Positions 32,480-40,072 of a stretch of DNA of 64,000 nucleotides are shown piece after piece. Source of the stretch: Saccharopolyspora_C sp040643635. Its GTDB lineage: Bacteria; Actinomycetota; Actinomycetes; Mycobacteriales; Pseudonocardiaceae. The position numbers were made by a program, and so were the translations under genes. The first letter of the stretch is position 1; every line of letters begins with the position of its first letter. The notes under the pieces are model-generated. The model worked only from the letters and a program-made list of their open reading frames with translations, did no database searches and was not told the origin of the DNA. Where the stretch lies: positions 1 to 64,000 of the forward strand of contig NZ_JBEYUS010000031.1 of NCBI RefSeq assembly GCF_040643635.1, in the 5' to 3' direction.

Positions 32480-32523
32480 TCTTGCCCCCTTGGCTCAAGA
32501 CGGTCCCATCACCCGAACGAATC

Positions 32524-32552
32524 ATTTCAACTTGAATTTCAAGTTGAAATGC
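32524..32552. promoter_or_regulatory. Perfect 13-bp inverted repeat operator, AT-rich
   Basis: CATTTCAACTTGA is followed by ATT and then its exact complement TCAAGTTGAAATG. This is the most AT-rich stretch of the region. It lies between the divergent XRE/DUF397 unit and the small-protein operon (45 bp and 77 bp from the starts), so one bound regulator could control both. Confidence 0.8.
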
Positions 32553-32628
32553 TTCTGCGAAGTCGGGTCAGTTCTGGTGGCGGAAGTTGTACCAGCTACG
32601 ACCGAGGGGACCTACGCAGGGAGGCCAC

Positions 32629-32709
32629 GTGTCAGATCAAGTTCAGCGGCTTGCGCAGCAGGAACTAGCTAGCGGCACGGCCGCCGAAGTCGTCGGAGGT
32701 GGTCGGTGA
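32629..32709 (+). CDS. 26-aa ORF leading the small-protein operon
   Basis: A GTG with GCAGGGAGG 5 bp upstream opens a 26-codon frame, VSDQVQRLAQQELASGTAAE then VVGGGR, ending TGA. The next gene's ATG shares the last A of this stop (TGATG), so translation is probably coupled. The strong RBS and exact coupling are the only evidence; it could be a leader peptide or a small protein in its own right. Confidence 0.5.
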   Translation: MSDQVQRLAQQELASGTAAEVVGGGR

Positions 32710-33191
32710 TGTGGGTGTGGGCTGCGTCGTGGGGTCCGGTGGATACGCGGTGGCACGTGGTGACGCGTCGGGGTGGTGGTGCGTTGCCGTCGGCGTGTGG
32801 TGCGTGGGTGTACGGGCCGGTGTTCACGCGTCGGGCGGTGTGTCCGGATGGTGTGGCGGATCGCGAGGTCTGCCCGATGTGTGCGCTGCGGGTGGGTGTG
32901 GCGGTGCCGCGTCCGGTGAGCTTGTTCGCGTGGGATGAACCGGTGGTCGATCCACCTGTCGCGGATGTTGCGGGGATCGTGGCGTCGGGGGTGTTGCCGG
33001 AGCCGTGCCGGGCCGGTGCGGCCTTCGAGGACGGGGACGCGGTGGTGTGGCCGACGGCTGACCCGGATGCACCGGCCCCGGCTCCGATCTCGGCGATCTC
33101 CGTCGAAGTGCCTGCGTGGAAGCGGGGGCGGGGTCGGCATCGGTTGCGGGAGGGGCCGGGGTGCGCGGGAATTCGGCAGGCGGCGGCGTGA
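32709..33191 (+). CDS. Cys/His-containing protein, putative zinc ribbon, unknown function
   Basis: This 160-aa protein begins MWVWAASWGPVDTRWHVVTR. A possible metal site is formed by H in RWHVV, C in SACGAW, and RAVCPDG followed by CPMC. This H-C-C-CxxC layout recalls small zinc-finger proteins encoded next to XRE/DUF397 pairs in actinomycetes. The C-terminal half is Pro/Ala-rich with no recognised domain. The start overlaps the upstream stop (TGATG) and the end overlaps the next start (GTGA). Codons here favour G- and T-ending forms (GGT, GTG, CGG) unlike the C-ending style around it, which hints at separate ancestry. Confidence 0.7.
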   Translation: MWVWAASWGPVDTRWHVVTRRGGGALPSACGAWVYGPVFTRRAVCPDGVADREVCPMCALRVGVAVPRPVSLFAWDEPVVDPPVADVAGIVASGVLPEPCRAGAAFEDGDAVVWPTADPDAPAPAPISAISVEVPAWKRGRGRHRLREGPGCAGIRQAAA

Positions 33192-33439
33192 GTCCGCTGG
33201 AGCCGGATCCGGGGTGGCACTTCTGGCGCCCGGCGGGTGACGGAATCCGGCACGCGTTCCGGGGGAGGCGCTACAACGGTCAGGCCGAGGGCATGTCGGT
33301 GTGTGACGTGTCGGTGGCGTTGGAGCAGGAGATTTCGGAACAGGGCTGGTGCATGGCCCCGACGTGCGGAACGTGCAACGGGATTCTGATTTCGGAGCGT
33401 GCGCCGGTGGGAGGCGCGGACATCGATGACGACGAATAG
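33188..33439 (+). CDS. Small Cys-rich protein, putative zinc finger
   Basis: This 83-aa protein starts with the GTG that overlaps the upstream stop by 4 bp. It contains GIRHAFRGRRYNG, MSVCDVSV and WCMAPTCGTCNGILI, giving a His plus four Cys that could bind zinc (the H...C...CxxC pattern is shared with the preceding protein). It ends in an acidic DIDDDE. The two proteins look like distant relatives arranged in an operon. Function unknown. Confidence 0.72.
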   Translation: MSPLEPDPGWHFWRPAGDGIRHAFRGRRYNGQAEGMSVCDVSVALEQEISEQGWCMAPTCGTCNGILISERAPVGGADIDDDE

Positions 33440-33746
33440 CTAGTACCCCTTGAAAGTCTCCTGATCCACGCGGGGCCGCTGATCCGTGTGGAGGCAGGGG
33501 CCTCCTGTCCGCAGCGACCCGAAAGCCCCGATTCGGGGTGTGCGCGAGGGAGGAAGCCGGGGGCATTCCGCGGCCCCAGCAGGAATGCCCCCGGCATCTC
33601 GTCGGCTCGTGATCGCGAACCGTGTTCCAGGAAAGATGACCAAGCGAGGATGAGACTCGTCCTGCGGGCTCCGGTCGATCCGGTTGTAGGACCAGGTCGG
33701 CCGAAGAGATCACCGAGTGACGTTGCACTGAACCGGAAGGAGCATC
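33440..33746. other. Spacer with several hairpins between the small-protein operon and DUF397 tandem
   Basis: It contains GGAGGC-AGGG-GCCTCC (33490-33505), CCCCG-ATT-CGGGG (33526-33538) and a much longer hairpin at 33556-33595. The last ~150 bp should hold the promoter of the first DUF397 copy. No gene is seen. Confidence 0.55.
33556..33595 (+). terminator. Strong 14-bp stem hairpin
   Basis: GCCGGGGGCATTCC pairs perfectly with GGAATGCCCCCGGC across a 12-nt loop. No T-tract follows. It is the most stable simple hairpin in the spacer and probably ends the small-protein operon transcript. Confidence 0.7.
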
Positions 33747-33941
33747 ATGAGCACTGAGCCTCGCGGCTGGCGCAAGTCCAGCAGGTCGGCCCAGCAGACC
33801 GATTGCGTCGAGGTCGGTCGGGTTGTGGACGGCGCCGCGGTCCGCGACACGAAGGATCGTGCGGCCGGTTTCCTGACGGCGACGGCCGGTCAGTGGTCGG
33901 CGTTCGTGGGTGCGGTCAAGTCCGGTCGCTTCGACGGCTGA
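33747..33941 (+). CDS. DUF397 protein, tandem copy 1
   Basis: This 64-aa protein reads MSTEPRGWRKSSRSAQQTDC, with VRDTKDRAAGFL and a final WSAFVGAVKSGRFDG, all hallmark DUF397 positions. The ATG has GGAAGGAGCATC immediately upstream. It is one of three near-identical solo copies (also at 34109 and 34410), not coupled to an XRE gene. It may act with the XRE protein 1.3 kb upstream or with one elsewhere. Confidence 0.93.
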   Translation: MSTEPRGWRKSSRSAQQTDCVEVGRVVDGAAVRDTKDRAAGFLTATAGQWSAFVGAVKSGRFDG

Positions 33942-33957
33942 ACCACTTCGAGCAGGT

Positions 33958-33990
33958 GCCCCGGCGAAGCGAATCCGTCGGGGCCTTTTC
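33958..33990 (+). terminator. Intrinsic terminator after DUF397 copy 1
   Basis: GCCCCGGCG and CGTCGGGGC form a 9-bp stem (one G-T pair) around AAGCGAATC and are followed by CTTTTCCTTT. It is one of the few hairpins in the window with a real T-tract. Confidence 0.8.
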
Positions 33991-34108
33991 CTTTCCGCGG
34001 AGCGCGAGTCGTCCAGCGGTGGTGCTCGTTTCGTCCGGTTGGGCGTGCGGATGCGCCGGGGAGTTCGGGATCATCGACTGATGATTCCGCCGAGCTGGAA
34101 GGAGCATC

Positions 34109-34303
34109 ATGATCAGGCAGCCCAGCGGTTGGCGCAAGTCCAGCAGGTCGGCCCAGCAGACGAACTGCGTCGAGGTCGGCCGGTCGGCCGGTGGTGCCGC
34201 GGTTCGTGACACGAAGGACCGCCCGGCCGGTTTCTTGACGGCGACGGGCGGCCAGTGGTCGGCGTTCGTCGGTGCCGTGAAGAGCGGCCGTTTCGACGGC
34301 TGA
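34109..34303 (+). CDS. DUF397 protein, tandem copy 2
   Basis: This 64-aa protein starts MIRQPSGWRKSSRSAQQTNC and is otherwise nearly the same as copies 1 and 3, but with N-terminal changes and GRSAGGAAVRDTKDRPAGFL. The RBS context CTGGAAGGAGCATC is identical to copy 3, so the duplicated unit includes upstream DNA. A small inverted repeat ATCATC-GACT-GATGAT lies just upstream (34069-34084). Confidence 0.93.
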   Translation: MIRQPSGWRKSSRSAQQTNCVEVGRSAGGAAVRDTKDRPAGFLTATGGQWSAFVGAVKSGRFDG

Positions 34304-34315
34304 ACCGCTCGACTA

Positions 34316-34347
34316 TCCCCCGGCGATGCGATCCGGCGGGGCTCCTC
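34316..34347 (+). terminator. Hairpin after DUF397 copy 2
   Basis: CCCCCGGCG and CGGCGGGG flank ATGCGATC. The layout matches the terminators after copies 1 and 3, and a CTCCTCGCCGTT tail follows in place of the T-tract. Confidence 0.65.
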
Positions 34348-34409
34348 GCCGTTCGAGTCTCGTCCGACAGGTTCCGAGCTCGGCGAATCACCGAGCTGGA
34401 AGGAGCATC

Positions 34410-34604
34410 ATGAGCACCGAGCCTCGCGGCTGGCGCAAGTCCAGCAGGTCAGCTCAGCAGACCAGTTGCGTCGAGGTCGGACGGGTCGCCGATGGCGCGG
34501 CCGTCCGTGACACCAAGGATCGAGCGGCGGGGTACTTCACCGCCACGGCCGGCCAGTGGTCGGCTTTCGTCGGTGCGGTGAAGGCCGGTCGTTTCGACGG
34601 CTGA
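34410..34604 (+). CDS. DUF397 protein, tandem copy 3
   Basis: This 64-aa protein begins MSTEPRGWRKSSRSAQQTSC and ends AFVGAVKAGRFDG. Its first 17 residues are the same as copy 1, while its upstream region matches copy 2, as expected from tandem duplication by unequal crossing-over. It is followed by its own hairpin and then by the convergent sulfatase gene. Confidence 0.93.
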   Translation: MSTEPRGWRKSSRSAQQTSCVEVGRVADGAAVRDTKDRAAGYFTATAGQWSAFVGAVKAGRFDG

Positions 34605-34621
34605 CCTGTTCCGAGACGGAG

Positions 34622-34654
34622 CCCCGGCGGTGCGATCCGCCGGGGCTCTTCTCC
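34622..34654 (+). terminator. Hairpin after DUF397 copy 3
   Basis: CCCCGGCGG and CCGCCGGGG form a perfect 9-bp stem with loop TGCGAT, followed by CTCTTCTCCG. It lies 10 bp before the convergent sulfatase stop and could serve both strands. Confidence 0.75.
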
Positions 34655-34664
34655 GTTCCGGGTG

Positions 34665-36134
34665 TCAGAACGAGCTCAGCGTCGGGTCGTAGTCGGTTTC
34701 GCCGACCGGGTACATGCTGGTCATCCAGTGGTAGAAGTTGTCGCCGCGCTCGCGCAGCAGCTCGTAGAGGCGGCGCAGCATCGCGTTGCGGATCTCGCGG
34801 ACCTCGGGCTGCTCGTAGCGGTTGTGCAGCTCGTCCGGGTCGAGTTCCAGGTCGTAGAGCTCGTTGTGCGATTCGGGGTTGACCACCAGCTTGTAGCGGG
34901 CGCCGCGCAGCATCCGCTGCGGGTACGGGAAGTGGTGGCCGTGGTACTCGGCGACCAGGTCCGGCGCCCACTCCGGGTGCTCGCCGCGCACCAGCGGCAG
35001 CAGGCTGCGGCTGTCCACGGCGGGGGACGGGTCCTCCCCTGCGAGGTCCAGGATCGTGGCGGTGAAGTCGGTGAGGCTGACGAACTCGTCCCGCACCTGC
35101 GGCGGCTCCCCGGGCACCGAGACGATGCCGGGGATGCGGTAGATGTCGTCGTACATCGCCGGGCCCTTGTCGTGCAGCCGGTGCGCGCCGGTGAACTCGC
35201 CGTGGTCGGCGGTGAACATGATCGAGGTGCGGTCGGCCAGGCCGAGTTCGTCGAGCGCGCGGCGCAACCGGCCGACCTGCTCGTCGATCAGCGTCACGTA
35301 ACCGCGGTAGACGGCGATGAGCTTGCGGCTCTCCTCCGGCGACATCGTGTCGAACGCCCAGTGCTCGCTGTAGTTGCGCTGCACCGGCGGCTTGCCCTCG
35401 AAGGTCTCCAGCACCGAGCGCGGCAGCTCGATCTCGTCCGGGTCGTACATGTCGTAGTAGTGGTCCGGCAGCAGGTACGGCAGGTGCGGGCCGAAGTAGT
35501 GCGTGGCCAAGAAGAACGGTGTGTCCGAAGTGGACTCATCGGCGGCGAACCGGTGCAGCATCTCGATGGTGCGGGTCGTCAGGTAGTGCTCGAAGGTCGC
35601 CTCCACCGGCTGCTGCAACCGCGCCGCGAGCAGGTTGCCGGGGTTGCCGTTCGGCGCCGTCCCGCGCACCTCGTCGCGGATCGCGTACGGCGGCAGCCCG
35701 TGCTCCGCCAGGTACGCCAGGTAGTCCGGGTGGTCCACCGGGTTGTGCCAGCCCGGCAGGTCCGGGCCCTGGAAGCCGTAGTCGGCGGCGTTGCGCCGCA
35801 CCCCGCCGTGCCACTTGCCGAGCAGCCCCAGGTTGTAGCCGCGCTCGGCGAGCCGCTCGGCGAAGGTGAACTGGTCCGGCGCCAGGTCCTCCAGGTAGCC
35901 GACGTTGCGCTCGTAGTTCGCCAGCAGCTTGTGCCGGAACGGCGCGTACCCGGTGAGCAGGCTCGCGCGCGCGGGCGTGCAGATCGCGGTGGGGGTGAAG
36001 CAGTTCGCGAACCGGGTGCCGCCCGCGGCGAGCGCGTCCAGGTTCGGAGTGTGCACCGCCGACGGGTCGCCGTAGCAGCCCAGCGTGTCGATGCGGTGCT
36101 GGTCGGTCATCAGGAACAGGACGTTGCGCGGCAC
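34665..36134 (-). CDS. Sulfatase (formylglycine-type, choline-sulfatase/aryl-sulfatase family)
   Basis: This 489-aa enzyme has the N-terminal metal site NVLFLMTDQHRIDTLGCYG and the sulfatase signature CTPARASLLTG, where the Cys would be oxidised to formylglycine, followed by the second metal site FTADHGEFTGAHRLHDKGP. It lacks a signal peptide and so is probably cytosolic. The GTG at 36134 has AGGAG about 8 bp upstream. It is 63 bp downstream of a ROK regulator on the same strand and near a divergent sugar porter, which suggests use of a sulfated sugar or sugar-like compound. A formylglycine-generating enzyme is not in the window. Confidence 0.93.
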   Translation of the reverse strand: MPRNVLFLMTDQHRIDTLGCYGDPSAVHTPNLDALAAGGTRFANCFTPTAICTPARASLLTGYAPFRHKLLANYERNVGYLEDLAPDQFTFAERLAERGYNLGLLGKWHGGVRRNAADYGFQGPDLPGWHNPVDHPDYLAYLAEHGLPPYAIRDEVRGTAPNGNPGNLLAARLQQPVEATFEHYLTTRTIEMLHRFAADESTSDTPFFLATHYFGPHLPYLLPDHYYDMYDPDEIELPRSVLETFEGKPPVQRNYSEHWAFDTMSPEESRKLIAVYRGYVTLIDEQVGRLRRALDELGLADRTSIMFTADHGEFTGAHRLHDKGPAMYDDIYRIPGIVSVPGEPPQVRDEFVSLTDFTATILDLAGEDPSPAVDSRSLLPLVRGEHPEWAPDLVAEYHGHHFPYPQRMLRGARYKLVVNPESHNELYDLELDPDELHNRYEQPEVREIRNAMLRRLYELLRERGDNFYHWMTSMYPVGETDYDPTLSSF

Positions 36135-36197
36135 GGTGGAACTCCTGGTCGGGGAGGGGCGGGTCGTCGGGAGAGGGGTCTGGTCGTCGGGGAAGGG

Positions 36198-37496
36198 TCA
36201 GCTGCCGGATCCGGCGTCGGCGGGAGCGGCCGGTTCCGAGCCCGCGGGCAGCGGATACCGCGCCAGCAGCGGGGATTCGTGCAGGGCGAGCGCCAGCCCG
36301 CCGAGCGCGCCGCCCCACGGCGCGGTGGTGGCGCGGTCGAACTCGACGCCGCCGCGCAGCGAGCGCATCGCGCGCCGGTCGAAGGATTCCCGCAGCGGGC
36401 CGAGGAAGACCTCGCCCAGCTCGGCGAGCTCCCCGCCGAGCACCACGCGCCCCGCGTTGACCGCGGTGCACATCGCGGCCAGCGCCGTGCCCGCGTGCGC
36501 ACCGGCGGCTCGCACCGCTTCGCGTTCCGCGGCCCGCGCCGCGCCCTGATCGGCGGCCCGCGCATCGCGTTCGGCGGCCCGCGCACCGTCTTCGACGGCC
36601 CGCGCAGCGCCGGGTTCGGCGACACCGCCGAGGGCGTCCCGCAGCATCGGCCAGCGCCGGTGCCCGGCGGCGCGCAGCACGGCGGGCACCGAGGCGTAGC
36701 GCTCCAGGCAGCCGCGACCGCCGCACCAGCACTCCGGTCCGGACTCGTCCACGCACAGGTGCCCGAGCTCCGCGGCCACGCCGCCCGCACCGCGGATCAG
36801 CTGGCCGCCGACGATCAGGCCACCGCCGACGCCGTGCGAGAAGTGCGCGTACAGCAGGTCCGAAGCCCCGGCGGCCGCGCCCCAGGTCGCCTCGGCGAGC
36901 GCGGTGAGCCGGGTGTTGTTGTCCACGCCCACCGGTGCCCCGAACGCGCGGGCCAGCCCGTCGGCGACCACTTCCCGCCCGCGCAGCGCACCGGGCAGTC
37001 CGCCGGCGTCGGCGAGTACCAGCTCACCCGGGCCGGTGGAACCGACGCCGATCCCGGCGAGGGCGTCCAGCGTGATGCCGTGCCGCCGCGCGGTGTCCCG
37101 GACGGCCCGCTCGGCCAGCGCGAGCCGTTCCGCAGCCGACCGCGCCGCGCCGTAGGGCAGTTCGTGCCGGGCCCGCACCTGGTGCGAGGCGTCGGCGAGC
37201 ACCAGCCGGATCCGGTTGCGGCCCAACTCGATCCCCAGGTACTGGCCCGCGGCCGGGTTGAGCACCAGCCCGCTCGTGGGACGTCCGCGCCGGTTCGACG
37301 GCGGACGTTCCGTCTCCACCACGAGGCCGCGGCGCATCAGGTCGCCGAGGATCGCCGACAGCGTGGTGCGGGACAGCCCGCTGTGCTCGGCGACCTCGGC
37401 GCGGCTCAGCTCGCCGTGCCTGCGCAGGCAACCGAGGACCCGTTCGGCGTTGCTCTGGCGCAGCCGGTGCAGCGCGGTCGGTGCGGCGTCGGACAT
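36198..37496 (-). CDS. ROK-family transcriptional regulator (XylR/NagC type)
   Basis: This 432-aa protein has an N-terminal winged helix (LSRAEVAEHSGLSRTTLSAI) and a ROK sugar-binding domain with GIGVGSTGPGEL, VDNNTRLTALAE and the zinc motif CWCGGRGCLERY. ROK repressors release DNA on binding a sugar or sugar phosphate. An in-frame repeat of about seven residues (ARAAERD, ARAADQG, ARAAERE; bases about 36530-36620) is inserted in the C-terminal domain. It is divergent from the MFS porter, with an inverted repeat between, and upstream of the sulfatase, so it likely controls both. Confidence 0.92.
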   Translation of the reverse strand: MSDAAPTALHRLRQSNAERVLGCLRRHGELSRAEVAEHSGLSRTTLSAILGDLMRRGLVVETERPPSNRRGRPTSGLVLNPAAGQYLGIELGRNRIRLVLADASHQVRARHELPYGAARSAAERLALAERAVRDTARRHGITLDALAGIGVGSTGPGELVLADAGGLPGALRGREVVADGLARAFGAPVGVDNNTRLTALAEATWGAAAGASDLLYAHFSHGVGGGLIVGGQLIRGAGGVAAELGHLCVDESGPECWCGGRGCLERYASVPAVLRAAGHRRWPMLRDALGGVAEPGAARAVEDGARAAERDARAADQGAARAAEREAVRAAGAHAGTALAAMCTAVNAGRVVLGGELAELGEVFLGPLRESFDRRAMRSLRGGVEFDRATTAPWGGALGGLALALHESPLLARYPLPAGSEPAAPADAGSGS

Positions 37497-37529
37497 GGCG
37501 GCAGCGTATCCGCCGCCCGGCCGAATTAC

Positions 37530-37543
37530 GACCGGAGTCGGTC
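37530..37543. promoter_or_regulatory. Inverted repeat GACCG-GAGT-CGGTC, candidate ROK operator
   Basis: A perfect 5-bp inverted repeat with 4-bp spacer lies 34 bp upstream of the ROK start and 115 bp from the porter start, in the divergent promoter region. It is followed by an A-rich CAAAAATCC stretch. Short half-sites make this tentative. Confidence 0.45.
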
Positions 37544-37657
37544 AAAAATCCGTCCCGGAATCTGACCGAGTGTTGACGGAAATGGTGGCCGGTGCCACGC
37601 TCCATCGCACCGATCCGCCGGGACCATCCGATCCCGCCGCCGGAAGTGGAGATGTGC

Positions 37658-39010
37658 ATGACCGAGACCCGTTCGCCCAGTTCGTCCGCCGCGGCGCGCT
37701 CGGTGTTCTTCTTCGGTTCCTTCGGCGGCATCCTCGCCGGGTACGACCAGGGCATCGCGGCCGGTTCGCTGCTGTTCCTCACGCCCGCGCTGGGGCTCAC
37801 CCCGTGGACGAAGGGCCTGGTGGTGAGCTCGCTGATGTTCGGCGCGATCCTCGGCAGCCTGGTGGCGGGCTCGCTCGCGGAGCGCTGGGGCCGGCGGCCG
37901 ATCCTGCAGCTGGGCGCGGCCGTGTTCGGCGTGTCCGCGATCGGCATGGCGCTCGCCCCGTCGGTGGCGGTGCTGGTCGCGGCCCGGGTGCTCGGCGGGC
38001 TCGCCGTCGGCATCGCCTCGGTGGTGGTGCCGACCTACCTGTCCGAGCTGGCGCCGACCCGCAACCGCGGCGGCATCGCCACCCTCAACCAGCTGATGAT
38101 CGCGATCGGGATCTTCGTCGCCTACGTGACGAGCCTGGCACTGTCGCCGTGGGGCGCGTGGCGGTGGATGCTGGGCCTCGCGCTGGTGCCGTCGTTGCTG
38201 CTGCTGTTCGGGGTGTCCCGCTCGCCGGAGACGCCGCGCTGGCTCGTCGCGCACGGCCGGGACGAGGAGGCGCGGCGGGTGCTGCGCGCGCAGCTCGGCG
38301 AGGACGAGGCGGCATCGGTGCTCGCCGACATCCGCCGCACCAAGGACGCCGAACCCGAGCAGGACCGGGCCCGCTGGCGCGAACTGCTCACGCCCGCGCT
38401 GCGCAGGCCGCTGCTGGTGGCCGTCGGACTGGCGCTGCTGCAGCAGTTCATCGGCATCAACACGATCGTCTACTACGCGCCGACGATCCTGCGCGCCGCC
38501 GGGTTCGGCGACAGCGCCGCGCTGCTCAACAGCGTCGGGCTCGGCGCGCTGTCCATCATCACCACGCTGATCACGGCGCGGGTGGTGGACGCGGTGGGGC
38601 GCAAGAAGCTGCTCATGATCGGCGGCACCGCGATGCTGCTGAGCATGAGCGTGCTCGCGGTGCTGTTCGGCGCGGAACTGCTCGCCGGAACGGCCGGGGC
38701 GACCGGTGCGGTGCTGTGCCTGGCGGTGTTCAAGGTGGCGTTCTCGCTGAGCTGGGGCCCGCTGATGTGGGTGCTGCTGCCGGAGCAGTTCCCGCTGCGG
38801 GTGCGCACCCTCGGCGTCGGCGTCGGGTCGTTCGTGAACTGGACGGGGAACCTGCTGGTGTCCCAGTTCTTCCCGGTGCTGCTCGTGTTCGGGGCGGGTG
38901 CCGTGTTCGGCATCTTCGCCGGTTTCGCCGCGCTGGCGCTGGTGTTCACGTTCTTCTGCGTGCGGGAGACCTCGCGGCGCAGCCTCGAAGACCTCGAACT
39001 GGCGGGGTAG
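37658..39010 (+). CDS. MFS sugar porter
   Basis: This 450-aa membrane protein has twelve predicted helices and the sugar-porter signatures AERWGRRPI (loop 2-3), PETPRWL after helix 6, QQFIGINTIVYYAP in helix 7 and a second VDAVGRKKLL. This family imports hexoses, pentoses or polyols by proton symport. Two Met codons are possible (37652 and 37658); the second is better spaced from GGAAGTGGAG. It is divergent from the ROK regulator and is the likely uptake route for that regulator's sugar. Confidence 0.94.
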   Translation: MTETRSPSSSAAARSVFFFGSFGGILAGYDQGIAAGSLLFLTPALGLTPWTKGLVVSSLMFGAILGSLVAGSLAERWGRRPILQLGAAVFGVSAIGMALAPSVAVLVAARVLGGLAVGIASVVVPTYLSELAPTRNRGGIATLNQLMIAIGIFVAYVTSLALSPWGAWRWMLGLALVPSLLLLFGVSRSPETPRWLVAHGRDEEARRVLRAQLGEDEAASVLADIRRTKDAEPEQDRARWRELLTPALRRPLLVAVGLALLQQFIGINTIVYYAPTILRAAGFGDSAALLNSVGLGALSIITTLITARVVDAVGRKKLLMIGGTAMLLSMSVLAVLFGAELLAGTAGATGAVLCLAVFKVAFSLSWGPLMWVLLPEQFPLRVRTLGVGVGSFVNWTGNLLVSQFFPVLLVFGAGAVFGIFAGFAALALVFTFFCVRETSRRSLEDLELAG

Positions 39011-39352
39011 CACCGGCACCGGCGGTGTGCATCGAACCGTTGCGGCGCAACGGGTTCCCGCCGGATTCGAGCACCTCCCCGGAACGGGTTCGGCGACGTC
39101 GCGCGGAGTCCTGCCCGGGCGGCGCCGACCCGGCTCGGGGTGCGCCGGCAGCCGGCCGGAAACCCCGACGCGACGGCACACCTGAACGCTCCACCCGGCC
39201 TGATGGCCCCGGAGCACCGGCCGATCAGCCGACCCCGCGCGGCCGGTCGGATGAGGTGCGCGCCCCTCGTCCGCTGCGAACGTTCCTCCCGATCGACTTC
39301 GGCACCAGCGACCGCGCCGCACGGCGCGCATCGGGACCAGGGGGAACAACAC
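39011..39352. other. Spacer between MFS and ABC transporter genes
   Basis: This 342-bp gap has a perfect hairpin CCGTTGC-GGC-GCAACGG (39037-39053) 27 bp after the porter stop, which is probably its terminator. The rest is GC-rich with no recognisable ORF of its own; the ABC gene promoter must lie within it. Confidence 0.55.
39037..39053 (+). terminator. Hairpin after the MFS gene
   Basis: A perfect 7-bp stem with a 3-nt loop (CCGTTGC GGC GCAACGG), no T-tract. A close relative of the same palindrome occurs at 43868-43884. Confidence 0.6.
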
Positions 39353-40072
39353 ATGCAGCAGGGGCGCACACCGGCGAGCCGGGCGGTGCTGGCGGGCCGC
39401 GGCCTGGCGAAGCAGTACGGCGAGCACTGGGCGCTGGGCGGCGCCGACATCGAGGTTCGAGCCGGTGAGGTGCTGGCGATCGTGGGCCCGTCCGGCTCCG
39501 GCAAGACCACGATGCTGCACGTGCTCGCCGGGATCCTGCGCCCGGACCGCGGGGAGGTCGTCTTCGGCGAGCGCCGCGTCGACCAGCTCTCCGAGACCAA
39601 GCGCAGCGAGCTGCGGCGGCACGAGTTCGGCTTCGTGTTCCAGCAGGGCATGCTCGTCGGCGAGCTGACCGCCGAGGAGAACGTGGCGCTGCCGCTGCTG
39701 CTCGGCGGCACCGACCGGCGCACGGCCACGAGAACCGCCCGCGAATGGCTGGCCGAGCTGGGGCTGAGCGGCATGGAAGGACGACTGCCCGGCCGGCTCT
39801 CCGGCGGCCAGGCGCAGCGGGTGGCGATCGCGCGAGCGATGGCGCACGAACCGAAGGTGATCTTCGCGGACGAGCCGACCGGCGCGCTGGACACCCGCAC
39901 CGGTGCGGCGACGATGCGGGCGCTGGCCGACGGCGCGAGCCGATCCGGCGCCGCGGTCGTCGTGGTCACCCACGACCGCGAACTGGCCGCCCGGTGCAGC
40001 CGCGTGGTGGAGATCCGCGACGGCCTCATCGCCGACGACGTCACCGCGCACGGCGGGGCGGTGGCCCGGTGA
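39353..40072 (+). CDS. ABC transporter ATPase (MacB/LolD type)
   Basis: This 239-aa ATPase has Walker A GPSGSGKTT, the FGFVFQQGMLVGELTAEENV segment typical of the LolD/MacB group, signature LSGGQAQRVAIARA and Walker B VIFADEPTGALD. The ATG at 39353 has AGGGGGAAC about 7 bp upstream. It overlaps the following FtsX-like permease by 4 bp, so both act as one exporter or mechanotransmission complex. Cargo unknown. Confidence 0.94.
   Translation: MQQGRTPASRAVLAGRGLAKQYGEHWALGGADIEVRAGEVLAIVGPSGSGKTTMLHVLAGILRPDRGEVVFGERRVDQLSETKRSELRRHEFGFVFQQGMLVGELTAEENVALPLLLGGTDRRTATRTAREWLAELGLSGMEGRLPGRLSGGQAQRVAIARAMAHEPKVIFADEPTGALDTRTGAATMRALADGASRSGAAVVVVTHDRELAARCSRVVEIRDGLIADDVTAHGGAVAR

Noticed and set aside
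34662..37565. A 967-aa plus-strand frame across the sulfatase and ROK genes
   Set aside because: It is antisense to two genes with clear catalytic motifs, and its own translation has no domain.
30050..39066. 17-bp identity TGCGGCGCAACGGGTTC between the P450 N-terminal coding region and the hairpin after the MFS gene
   Set aside because: It is a single match between coding and non-coding sequence with no symmetry in the P450 copy; chance in GC-rich DNA is likely.
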